Assembly: GCF_000425165.1 (NCBI RefSeq)
Contig: NZ_KE384319.1
Location: forward strand, 62,001-126,000
Reading direction: 5' to 3'
From: Photobacterium halotolerans DSM 18316
GTDB lineage: Bacteria; Pseudomonadota; Gammaproteobacteria; Enterobacterales; Vibrionaceae
DNA length: 64,000 nt
Below the pieces are notes generated by a model. It did no database searches and had not been told where the DNA came from. It saw nothing but the letters and a program-made list of their open reading frames with translations. The position numbers were made by a program, and so were the translations under genes. Positions 20,500-28,171 of the stretch are shown piece after piece (positions within the stretch are counted from its first letter, which is position 1; each line of letters begins with the position of its first letter).

Positions 20500-20550
20500 T
20501 TCTAAAGATTATCTTGTGGGCATAAAAAAAATTCAGATTATTCTTAAAGT
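20500..20550 (-). repeat. Left copy of an inverted repeat bounding the AT-rich island
   Basis: Read on the minus strand from 20550, this begins ACTTTAAGAATAATCTGAAT plus a T-run and later AAGATAATCTTT. The first 25 bases match 27862-27886 exactly in the opposite orientation, and the AAG(A/G)TAATCTTT block also matches. The two copies are 7.3 kb apart. Confidence 0.7.
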
Positions 20551-20980
20551 ACGGGGCGCTTCTATTGGTTAATTTTCTCGGCCAGAAGTTCAACGAAGTG
20601 ATGGTTCTGCCCATTTAACTATACTGAGACAGTTCTGTGCCATCGGGAGTAGTGGGGTTACATCGTCTAAAGATCGATCTCAGTCTCGACAGCATAGCCT
20701 GCCGGAGGGAAGGTTTTTTTAGTGGAAGGTGGAATGTATAGCGATGATAGCGAAGACATTTTAAATCTGGCTTAATGGAATGCCATGGCGAACTGATCTG
20801 ATGAATAGCGTGCTTACCAATATTCAACCTTTGGTAGTGTCCACTTGGTTGGACGGAATGTTTTAATACGACAGAATTAATGATTAACTTAATAATTATA
20901 TAAAAATCACAGGGTTATGTACGCATTAGTTATGGAGTAAATAAAATTAACATTAACTAATTTTTATTTGAGAAAGGTAA

Positions 20981-22183
20981 ATGAATACTGAAAAATCAGT
21001 TCTGATAATCGAAGATAATCCCGTTGATCGCATTCATGCTTATCATCTTATTAAAGGTTTTGATTTAAATGAAGTTGTATGTGTTGAAAGTGGTAACCAG
21101 GCTATAGAGCAACTATCTAAACAACATTTTGAAGTTATTCTATGTGATATTGATATGTCAGATGGTGATGGATCTGATGTACTAAAATTTTTGTCTCAAT
21201 ATAACAAAAAAAATCAATGCGTTTTTGTATGGGTGAGTGCTTATCCAGGACGTATTATTCAAAGTATGCACAGAATTGCTTCTAGTGCGGGGCTGGAAAA
21301 CGTACAATCGATTTCGAAGCCATTATCTTTTTCGAGTTTAGAGTCGCTGTTTGCTGTTGATTTTAAGTTGAGTCATCAAAATTTAGAAGGTGATACTTGT
21401 CCATCGGTGTTATGGAGTAATGACGATTGGAGGAATGAGCTGCAAAGAGCTTTGGATGATGAGACAATAAGAGTTGTATATCAACCACAGTATAGCATAG
21501 TCGAAAAGACAATAATTGGCGCTGAATCGCTTGCTCGCTGGCACCACCCGGAGTGTGGATTTATCTCACCAGAAGTTTTTGCCAGAAAATTTGATGAGTG
21601 TGGTTTGGGTAAGTATTTCATGATTTACGTGGTGAAGAAAACCGTGAAGTTACTAAAATCCTTAAATGTGTTAGGAAAACTAGTTCCTGTTTCGGTTAAC
21701 GCATCGGCCCCGTGTTTGTCTGATCCTTTCCTTCCGGAAGAGATTGAGAAGTATATGGATTTTGTGGGGGTAAGCAATCACTTTTTAAAAATAGAATTAA
21801 CTGAGCAAGTTGATACTGAGAAACAGCTAGATTTTGGGGTTTGTTTAAACAGGTTGGCTGTAAAAAATTTTACATTATCAGTTGATGATTTTGGTACTGG
21901 AATATCTGGATTGAAACTCTTGATCGATTATCCTTTTAAGGAAATTAAAGTAGATCGGCACTTTATTCAGGATATTGTTAAAAATGAAAATCAACAGGAT
22001 TTAGTTGCCTCAATATTGAAGATTAGCAAAGATTTCGGGCTGAAAGTGGTTGTAGAAGGTGTTGAAGAAGAAGGACAGGTCGATAAATTAAGTAAGTTAG
22101 GAGTAGATTATATACAGGGCTATTGGTTCTCTAAGCCCATTAATGAAAGTGATTTTGTTGAATTGATGAAAAATAATCTATAA
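20981..22183 (+). CDS. Response regulator with EAL phosphodiesterase domain (RocR-like)
   Basis: A 400-aa protein: a receiver domain (1-125) with phosphoacceptor D56 in CDIDMSDGDG and K113, and an EAL domain (about 150-400). The EAL signature reads ESL (E182), and the catalytic residues of active c-di-GMP phosphodiesterases are all there: N240 (VNAS), E272 (ELTE), D302-D303 (DDFGTG), K323, E359 and Q379. It should hydrolyse c-di-GMP under control of phosphorylation. RocR (SadR) of Pseudomonas has this architecture and works with a BvgS-type kinase and a LuxR-type regulator, both encoded nearby. The gene is AT-rich compared with core genes. A truncated ISAs1 element begins about 20 bases after its stop codon. 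Confidence 0.9.
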   Translation: MNTEKSVLIIEDNPVDRIHAYHLIKGFDLNEVVCVESGNQAIEQLSKQHFEVILCDIDMSDGDGSDVLKFLSQYNKKNQCVFVWVSAYPGRIIQSMHRIASSAGLENVQSISKPLSFSSLESLFAVDFKLSHQNLEGDTCPSVLWSNDDWRNELQRALDDETIRVVYQPQYSIVEKTIIGAESLARWHHPECGFISPEVFARKFDECGLGKYFMIYVVKKTVKLLKSLNVLGKLVPVSVNASAPCLSDPFLPEEIEKYMDFVGVSNHFLKIELTEQVDTEKQLDFGVCLNRLAVKNFTLSVDDFGTGISGLKLLIDYPFKEIKVDRHFIQDIVKNENQQDLVASILKISKDFGLKVVVEGVEEEGQVDKLSKLGVDYIQGYWFSKPINESDFVELMKNNL

Positions 22184-23034
22184 CTTACTTTGCGATGGGG
22201 GATAATGTAGTAGCGGTACTCCAGCGACTCTTTCCCTGCTGAGTCAATACGATAGCCAATAGCAACACCGACGCTTTTAAGCCCTTTCCAATCAGGGAAA
22301 TCTGTCGTCAACTCCTGCGCTGACATGACGTGGTATTCGCGCGCTTCAATACGCCCATGTCCGCGCTCGATGTCACACGCTGGGCTTTTTCCGAGCAATG
22401 GCGCCAATGCTTTTTGTGCCGCTTTAGCCAGACTTTTTTGGTTGCCTTTGACTGCTAATAGGTAATCGCCACCTTGCTCAACTATCTGCTTGGCGATATC
22501 GGTTTGACAGCCCATCGCATCGATAGAGACAAGACAACCTTTGATATCTAACAGCTTGAGCAGCTCAGGGATGGCGGTGATTTCATTGGACTTATCTTGG
22601 GTTTTAACTTGTCCCATGACAACGCCGTTGGCTGTCGCAAAAGCACTGACCATGTGGAGCGTTGATTGCCGATCTTCTCGGTTGTAGGAGCTGCATAACA
22701 CCTTGCCGTCAATAGCAATAAGCTCGCCATTCGAATGGACGTTGGCTGCCTGCATCCATTTTAAAAAGCAGTCTTGAAACTGGTCAGGTTCAATGGAAGA
22801 AACAACCCTGGCAATAGTGTCATGAACAAGGATGCCCTGGCGAAAAAGTCCTTTGTCCTGTAGCCAATCGAGGTGAGCTTCGCCAAAGTCTTCGATATCT
22901 TCCCAGCCCTCCATGCCTGCAATGGTGGCGCATACGGTCAGAAACAAAATGTCGAACAGTGGGTACGATATTTTTGCTGACTGCCGTGGGTCTTGAATAA
23001 CTGAAAAGAATTGAGAAAAAGCATCGATATGCAT
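22120..23034 (-). pseudogene. ISAs1-family transposase, 3'-truncated
   Basis: The reverse frame starts MHIDAFSQFFSVIQDPRQ and shows the ISAs1 transposase pattern: YPLFDILFLTVCATIAGMEGW, IAIDGKVLCSSYNRE, VSIDAMGCQTDIAKQIVEQGGDYLLAVKGNQ, and ending at SLEYRYYI. Complete members are about 370 aa and continue past this point with the conserved C-terminal helices. Here the homologous part stops at about 22,205 and the frame runs on into the 3' end of the REC-EAL gene (the last ~28 residues). The element was cut at its 3' side, so the transposase should be inactive. Confidence 0.85.
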
Positions 23035-23079
23035 CAGGAACTCCCGTAAAAAAGGAGTATATGATCACAACCAGCCCTG
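22200..23079 (-). mobile_element. Truncated ISAs1-family insertion sequence
   Basis: The intact end is the terminal inverted repeat read on the minus strand as CAGGGCTGGTTGTGATCAT (ending at 23079), followed by a short leader and the transposase start. The other end is missing; about 880 bases of an expected ~1.2 kb remain. The broken end abuts the REC-EAL gene. Confidence 0.75.
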
Positions 23080-23421
23080 ATCGTCAAACTGATCTATTTT
23101 GTTCAAAAAACGTTCGTGATCTTGCCCTGGGGAAATAGTCATTTATTGTTGATATTTTTTTTTGATCTTACCATGGTCACTGATAAGTGTTGAAGGTGTT
23201 TATCTCTGTGTCAGCGTAAACTATAGATCAGCGTCTGCCGTACAGATCTAACATGTGCTCTCGGTTATCTCAGCCCAGAGAGTTACGAGGTCAAAAAAAT
23301 TAATTACGGTGTGTCAGAATTACTGGTGAAGATCACTAAATCAAGATTTAAGAATATTCTCATTTCATGAATTGTTATTGATTGATAAAAGATAGGTTCT
23401 TTTATTAAACTGAGTAATACT
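23080..23421. other. Intergenic stretch with second repeat copy
   Basis: This lies between the ISAs1 end and the S74-domain gene. It contains the second copy of the 17-bp direct repeat (23204-23220), probably the edge of another degenerate element, and then AT-rich DNA (23300-23420) that likely holds the promoter for the next three genes. Confidence 0.4.
23195..23220. repeat. Direct repeat, copy 2 (transposon-end-like)
   Basis: CTCTGTGTCAGCGTAAA at 23204-23220 is identical to 20131-20147, with the associated GGTGTT at 23195-23200. Same orientation as copy 1. Confidence 0.65.
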
Positions 23422-23787
23422 ATGAAAATTTTCACTTATACAACATTGTTTACAATACTATTTTCTTCTTTTTCTTTTGCCAGTTCTACTTGCTGCCCCT
23501 TCAGTGATATGAATCTAAAGAATAATATTAAAGACATTTCTTATGCAGAGGCTGAATTAATTCTTAGTTTGAGTAGTAAAACATATAACTGGAAGGAAAG
23601 CGGGAAAAAGGATATGGGGTTAATAGCTCAAGATGTTCAAGAATATTACCCATACATTGTTCATGATAAAGATGGTTTAAAAACTGTTGATTACGATAAA
23701 CTTATAGCACCAATGTTAGTAATATTAAAAAATCAAGAAGAAAGAATTAAAACTCTAGAGTCAACAAAGAAAATTAGCCAACATTAA
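23422..23787 (+). CDS. Stand-alone secreted S74-type intramolecular chaperone domain
   Basis: A 121-aa protein. Residues 1-20 form a Sec signal peptide (TLFTILFSSFSFA). The rest is a peptidase S74 / endosialidase-chaperone domain: SDMNLKNNIKDIS with the Ser-Asp autocleavage dyad, YNWKESG, GLIAQDVQEYYP and VDYDKLIAPMLVILKNQEERIKTLE, the terminal coiled coil. S74 domains normally sit at the C-terminus of phage tail fibres or large surface proteins, assist trimer folding and cleave themselves off. Here the domain is alone and exported. It is AT-rich and 15 bases upstream of the dehydratase gene, so the three genes 23422-25741 may form an operon. Its client protein is unknown. Confidence 0.75.
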   Translation: MKIFTYTTLFTILFSSFSFASSTCCPFSDMNLKNNIKDISYAEAELILSLSSKTYNWKESGKKDMGLIAQDVQEYYPYIVHDKDGLKTVDYDKLIAPMLVILKNQEERIKTLESTKKISQH

Positions 23788-23802
23788 ATAAGACAAGCAT
23801 AC

Positions 23803-24780
23803 ATGAAAGAAATCATTAATAAGATCAAGAATCTAGTTGATAATAATGAATTTTATAGCAGATGTGGGGTAAATGAAACACCAATAATTTACTCCAAAGT
23901 TCTCTCAGATATATGTCAATGTGAAACTTACTTAAAGTGTGAAAACCTTCAGGGTACTGGTAGTTTTAAAATAAGAGGTGCTACGAGCGCAATACTAAAC
24001 TTACCAAAGGATAAAAAGGACAAAGGAGTAATAACCGCAAGCTCTGGAAATCATGGTACTGGTACTTCTGCAGCAGCTAAAGAGTTTGGTATACCAGTAA
24101 CAGTATTCGTTCCTTCTTCAATTAGTTTGTTGAAGGAAGAAAGAATAATATCATTTGGTTCAAAAATAATTAAAGTTGATGGTGATGCTGGTTTTTCAGA
24201 ATTAATTGCGTTACAAGAATCTAAGTTACAATCCAAAACCTATATTAGTCCTTATAATCACTCTGACGTAATCGCTGGTCAAGGAACCATCGGTATTGAA
24301 ATAATGGATAGGAAACCAAGTACAGATGTTATTATCGCAAGTGTAGGAGGCGGAGGGATGATAAGTGGTATTGCTTTAGTAGCAAAAGATATAAATCCTA
24401 ATCTTTTGATTATTGGTGCTTACCCCGAAAATTCTCCAGTAATGAAAGAATGTATTGAAGCTGGTGAAATAATTTCAGTACAGGAAAAGTCAACATTATC
24501 TGATGGCACTGCTGGACAGATAGATCAAGGAAGCATTACATTTGACATTTGTAATCGATATGTTGATCGCCATGAGACAGTTAATGAGATCGAAATTGCT
24601 AGTGCGATGAAGCTAATTAAAGATCATCATGGGATGATTATCGAAGGTGCAGCGGGAGTTGCTGTTGCAACTTTGATCAAATTAGGTGATCAGCTTAGAG
24701 GTAAAAAAGTATGTGTCGTCCTTTGTGGAATGAATGTTTCTGATGATGCTTTTGAATCAGCTATGACAATGGTTAGTTAA
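23803..24780 (+). CDS. PLP-dependent threonine/3-hydroxyaspartate dehydratase family enzyme (EutB/BhcB-like)
   Basis: A 325-aa fold-type II PLP enzyme. The Schiff-base lysine is K56 in GSFKIRGA, SSGNHGTGTS is the substrate-binding loop, and VGGGGMISG near residues 181-189 holds the PLP phosphate. It belongs to the serine/threonine dehydratase-serine racemase group. The coupling with an ornithine-cyclodeaminase-type gene one base downstream matches two known pairs, EutB-EutC of ectoine degradation and BhcB-BhcD of the beta-hydroxyaspartate cycle, in which the dehydratase forms iminosuccinate from 3-hydroxyaspartate. The specific substrate cannot be fixed from sequence alone. Codon use is AT-rich, suggesting transfer. 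Confidence 0.8.
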   Translation: MKEIINKIKNLVDNNEFYSRCGVNETPIIYSKVLSDICQCETYLKCENLQGTGSFKIRGATSAILNLPKDKKDKGVITASSGNHGTGTSAAAKEFGIPVTVFVPSSISLLKEERIISFGSKIIKVDGDAGFSELIALQESKLQSKTYISPYNHSDVIAGQGTIGIEIMDRKPSTDVIIASVGGGGMISGIALVAKDINPNLLIIGAYPENSPVMKECIEAGEIISVQEKSTLSDGTAGQIDQGSITFDICNRYVDRHETVNEIEIASAMKLIKDHHGMIIEGAAGVAVATLIKLGDQLRGKKVCVVLCGMNVSDDAFESAMTMVS

Positions 24781-24781
24781 T

Positions 24782-25741
24782 ATGAAATTTATTAATATAA
24801 ACGAAATTAAAAGTCATTTACCTGGTAAAGACCAACTGATGACCATCATGAAACAGGCGTTTATAGATTACTCCTCAGGGAAATATACTATTCCCGCTGT
24901 TGGTCATTTACCTTTAGACCATGGAGAGCTTCACATAAAATATGGTGCTGGAAATCCATATAAATATGCAACTATTAAAATAGCTTCGGGAAGTTATAAA
25001 AACATCGATTTTGGGTTACCAAACTCTTCCGGTTGTATATTGTTGATAAATCAAGAAACTGGATATCCAGACTACATACTAGAGGACAAAGGCTTACTAA
25101 CCGATCATCGCACTGCCGCTGCTGGTGCATTAATGTCGAAAGAAATAATGCCTGCTGGTTCAATCCCAAATTTCGGTATTATTGGGTGTGGTATACAAGG
25201 ATTTCATCAAACTATCTATACCTGTCATGCTCTTGGATTAAATAAAGTATATGCTTACGATATTCATGTGGAAGCCATTGAATTCCTCTATATGCAATTA
25301 ATCGAGCACGATATACAAGTTATTCCGTGCTCTGATGTTAAAGAGTTATGTTGTAAATGTGATTTAATTACAACTGTCACACCTGCAATATCAGGGTTTA
25401 TTCATTCAGAATGGTTGAATGAAGGTACTCATATTAATGCTTTTGGTTGTGACACTAAAGGTAAACAGGAGTTGACTGATAGTGTTATTCAATCAGCATC
25501 AATTATTTATGCTGATTGCTTGAGACAGTGTAGTACTGAAGGGGAATTGCAATATCTTTATAACGATAGGCAGAATCGACAAATTAAACGAAAAACTAGA
25601 GAGTTTGGACAGTTTTTAGCTGATACGCATCATTCTAAAAATAAAAAAGGTATTACTGTTGCTGATTTTACCGGGATAGCCGTACAGGACATTGCCATTG
25701 CTAACTATGTTGTTGATTCTATAAATAAAGAGTTTCAATAA
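24782..25741 (+). CDS. Ornithine cyclodeaminase/mu-crystallin family protein (EutC/BhcD-like)
   Basis: A 319-aa NAD(P)-dependent enzyme of the OCD/mu-crystallin family. Residues to note are HIKYGAGNPYKYATIKIASG in the N-terminal dimerisation/substrate lobe, LLTDHRTAAAGALMSKEIMP (characteristic of the EutC/BhcD branch), the Rossmann motif GIIGCGIQG near residue 130, and INAFGCDTKGKQEL. BhcD reduces iminosuccinate to L-aspartate, so with the upstream dehydratase it could convert 3-hydroxyaspartate to aspartate. True ornithine cyclodeaminase or 2,3-diaminopropionate synthesis (SbnB-like) are alternatives. The start codon follows the upstream stop by one base, implying translational coupling. Confidence 0.8.
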   Translation: MKFININEIKSHLPGKDQLMTIMKQAFIDYSSGKYTIPAVGHLPLDHGELHIKYGAGNPYKYATIKIASGSYKNIDFGLPNSSGCILLINQETGYPDYILEDKGLLTDHRTAAAGALMSKEIMPAGSIPNFGIIGCGIQGFHQTIYTCHALGLNKVYAYDIHVEAIEFLYMQLIEHDIQVIPCSDVKELCCKCDLITTVTPAISGFIHSEWLNEGTHINAFGCDTKGKQELTDSVIQSASIIYADCLRQCSTEGELQYLYNDRQNRQIKRKTREFGQFLADTHHSKNKKGITVADFTGIAVQDIAIANYVVDSINKEFQ

Positions 25742-25754
25742 ATATAAGCATACT

Positions 25755-25784
25755 AATTCCGATTCTTTTTGAGTCGGAATTTTC
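25755..25784 (+). terminator. Rho-independent terminator after the dehydratase-cyclodeaminase pair
   Basis: AATTCCGATTC (25755-25765) pairs with GAGTCGGAATT (25771-25781) with one G-T pair, closes a TTTTT loop and is followed by T residues. Confidence 0.8.
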
Positions 25785-26425
25785 AATAAAAGCTAATTAA
25801 TATATAATCCTAATTGTTATTTGTTTTTATTTTTATCTTATTTCCGAAAGAATATATGCTCTATAAGTCTCAGTAATTTCAATGCCGTCTTTGATTAAAT
25901 TTAAAAAGAATATTTTTTAACCAAAAGATAAATTTACTGGATTAGTAAGATAGTTTTCCAGCTATTCTCCAACTATATTTTCATCTCTTATTCTTATCTG
26001 TTGTATTATGTTTATCATGGTTTAGTGGATTGGTGTACTGTCATTTATTCATTAAATCTTCTGCAAATGTGTTTGTTTTTAGAATAATGGATTTTTATAG
26101 TATATTGAATTCTGTGCGATCAGATATTTGTAGTAAACTTTGTTCGCTTGATTATGGTTCAGATCGAACAAATTATTACGAATTATCTTTCTTTATTGCA
26201 TACCAGTGTTCTACCATTTATTTATGGTTATTTGTTATGCAATTCAAGATAATGAAAAATAACAATAAAATAATTAAGTTAATATAGCATGTATATACAC
26301 ATATACTGCTTTCAGCTTTGTAAATACATGTATAAAACAACAAATATTATCTTTGTATTCTAAAATGATGATGCTATGATAGTATGTATATCGGTGTAAT
26401 AAATAATATCTAGGCAAGAGATTAA
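25785..26425. other. AT-rich intergenic region before the LuxR-type regulator
   Basis: About 640 bases of very AT-rich DNA. A frame of 85 codons (26030-26287) has no ribosome-binding site or recognisable features and is not called. Short palindrome-like runs (TGTATATACA type, 26290-26300 and near 26320) may be promoter or operator elements of the following regulator. Confidence 0.35.
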
Positions 26426-27112
26426 ATGACAACTCCTTTACGCACACTTAAGATCATGCTTTTAGACGACCACGATGTCGTGGTTCATGGTATTTCTTCG
26501 CTTCTTTCATCACAGAAGCACCTTCAAGTCATAGGTACATTCACACAAAGTCGTGCGTTGTTGAATGCATTGAAAGTGAGAGAACCAGATATATTGCTGT
26601 TGGATTATGCTCTTTCTCCAAAAGAAAATGACGGTGTTAACCTAATTAAAGTTATTAGTGCACGCTATCCAAAGATCTCAATATTAGTCGTATCTTCACA
26701 CTATAATAGTGCAACTGTTGTTCTGGCTCTTCGTGCAGGAGCTAAAGGCTTTTTCGGAAAACACCAGAACCCACAGGATCTTATTACCGCCATTGATACT
26801 ATTAGTAAACAAAAAATCTATCTTGATTCGGAAATGGCTCGAAAAGTTACAGAGTCCAAAAACACTGCACATGTACCAGTAAACTCTCATTCTCATACAC
26901 CTGATAGTATTGGTAAAATAACTAGAAATAAAACACTTTCTGTTAGAGAACAAGAAGTCCTGCGTTGTATTTTGGAAGGAATGACAGTTTCTGAGATAGC
27001 AGAGAAATTCTCAAAAAGTATTAAAACCATTAGTCGACAAAAGCAAGATGCGATGAAAAAGCTAGGTATATCTTCAGATCATGAACTTTATATTAAATTG
27101 AAAAGTGGCTAA
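26426..27112 (+). CDS. LuxR/NarL-type response regulator (BvgA/RocA1-like)
   Basis: A 228-aa response regulator. Receiver domain 1-125: acidic pocket D14-D15 (LLDDHD), phosphoacceptor D60 (LLLDYAL), conserved S/T at VVSS and K110 (GFFGKHQ). A linker is followed by a LuxR-type helix-turn-helix (about 167-217: LSVREQEVLRCILEGMTVSEIAEKFSKSIKTISRQ). BvgA, EvgA and RocA1 share this layout and are phosphorylated by hybrid kinases of the type encoded at 17.6-20.0 kb. Its RNA start region has AGGCAAGAG before the ATG. AT-rich codon use resembles the REC-EAL gene. Confidence 0.9.
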   Translation: MTTPLRTLKIMLLDDHDVVVHGISSLLSSQKHLQVIGTFTQSRALLNALKVREPDILLLDYALSPKENDGVNLIKVISARYPKISILVVSSHYNSATVVLALRAGAKGFFGKHQNPQDLITAIDTISKQKIYLDSEMARKVTESKNTAHVPVNSHSHTPDSIGKITRNKTLSVREQEVLRCILEGMTVSEIAEKFSKSIKTISRQKQDAMKKLGISSDHELYIKLKSG

Positions 27113-27153
27113 ACACATCTCAGTTCATCAAACGATTGATTTATCGAGATGCT

Positions 27154-27178
27154 CATTTCCTTCTTAGAGAAGGAAATG
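27154..27178 (+). terminator. Stem-loop after the LuxR-type regulator
   Basis: A perfect 11-bp stem (27154-27164 with 27168-27178) with a TAG loop lies 42 bases after the stop. AT-rich sequence follows but no pure T-run, so termination is likely but not certain. Confidence 0.55.
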
Positions 27179-27354
27179 CTTATAATAAACACGATTTAAT
27201 TTCTATTATTAATAGCCAAAAAATCAATTTAATATCCCTTCGATAAATCAGCACAATGATCAAACCTAAATCTACTTTAACGACTTCTGTCAAGTTTTAT
27301 ATATCTTCCATTTAGCATTACTGAAGGTTAGATCTCATACCCTGATCAAATGTA

Positions 27355-27570
27355 TCAGTTAATATATAGTCTTTTGAACTTCGAAGCAGCAGCCAGGAAG
27401 GCAAGCACCGGGATTGTAAATATCAGTGATATAAAGCCATAAATTGACATCAAACCATCTGTGTTCAATGTGAAGATAGTGATTGCTGTAATTAATATAA
27501 AGAATAATGAAACTGTAACAGTGTGACACTGCTTGTTGTTGTGTGAAAATTTAGCGTATTTTCTTATCAT
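27355..27570 (-). CDS. Small two-helix membrane protein
   Basis: A 71-aa protein with two hydrophobic segments (VSLFFILITAITIFTL and IYGFISLIFTIPVLAFLAAA) and a basic C-terminus. The ATG at 27568-27570 has AGGAAAG seven bases upstream, which supports translation. No family is recognised, and the gene could be a chance frame in AT-rich DNA. Confidence 0.42.
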   Translation of the reverse strand: MIRKYAKFSHNNKQCHTVTVSLFFILITAITIFTLNTDGLMSIYGFISLIFTIPVLAFLAAASKFKRLYIN

Positions 27571-28171
27571 TATTTTCTTTCCTATCTGACTTACTATTTA
27601 TTTTTGGTTAAAAATAACTGATCCATTGGGAGTTTAGTCTGTGTAACTTTTGAACACACAGGATGCTTCCCAATCACTCTGGTAAATGAAAGCAGTGTTG
27701 ACGTATAACTTAGCATCACTTCTCAATGAGTCCCTAAGCACTTTCTGTATAAAAACTGTGTGCGATCTCGACTTGGATGTAACGCTACCATCTCCCATAA
27801 TAAAGAACCATCGCTTCATTGAACATCTAGATGATAAAATTACCTAACATAGACGTCCTGAACTTTAAGAATAATCTGAATTTTTTATTGCTACTTATAA
27901 GGTAATCTTTTGGGTATGTTGTATTGATTAGAGGTGTGCTTTTTCAGTATATGGTGATTAATATATGAAATAACTTTCATGATTGGTTTCACTAAAAATC
28001 AATATTTCTTATGCTAAGAAGTATCCTCTTGTCTTCAACTTTTTATGAAGAAGTCATGTAATATTGATGTTCATATGAGCTGCGCCAAAGGGAGCTGTAA
28101 CACCAAAAATAGATAATGATTTATTTTTTCAACATAAAGTTTATATTTGATTGATTCAATGAAGGAAAAAC
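27571..28171. other. AT-rich intergenic region upstream of the chemoreceptor
   Basis: About 600 bases. A 61-codon reverse frame (27634-27819) has no ribosome-binding site and is not called. The right copy of the inverted repeat lies at 27862-27912. The remainder presumably holds the chemoreceptor promoter; no hexamer pair is clear. Confidence 0.35.
27862..27912 (+). repeat. Right copy of the inverted repeat bounding the AT-rich island
   Basis: Begins ACTTTAAGAATAATCTGAAT plus a T-run and continues to AAGGTAATCTTT. The first 25 bases are the exact reverse complement of 20526-20550. The arrangement, inverted at both ends of a region containing transferred-looking genes, is that of transposon termini. 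Confidence 0.7.

Larger units (their letters stand above)
20039..20980. other. Intergenic stretch with mobile-element debris
   Basis: These 942 bases separate the kinase gene and the divergent REC-EAL gene. They contain a short reverse-strand frame of 60 codons (20125-20307) ending in the repeat shared with 23.2 kb, the left copy of an inverted repeat of about 50 bp (20500-20550), and another non-convincing reverse frame (20615-20827). The last ~100 bases are very AT-rich and probably hold the promoter of the REC-EAL gene. The patchwork looks like eroded transposon ends. Confidence 0.45.

Noticed and set aside
20615..20827. 70-codon reverse frame in the kinase/REC-EAL gap, possibly a transposase remnant
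   Set aside because: Only a vague resemblance to transposase-like basic stretches; no motif could be named.
26030..26287. 85-codon frame between the cyclodeaminase and LuxR-type genes
   Set aside because: It lies in very AT-rich DNA, has no ribosome-binding site, and its composition (many F, Y, I, S, N) is what random AT-rich sequence gives.
27634..27819. 61-codon reverse frame near the right inverted repeat
   Set aside because: No ribosome-binding site, no domain and no signal; treated as chance.
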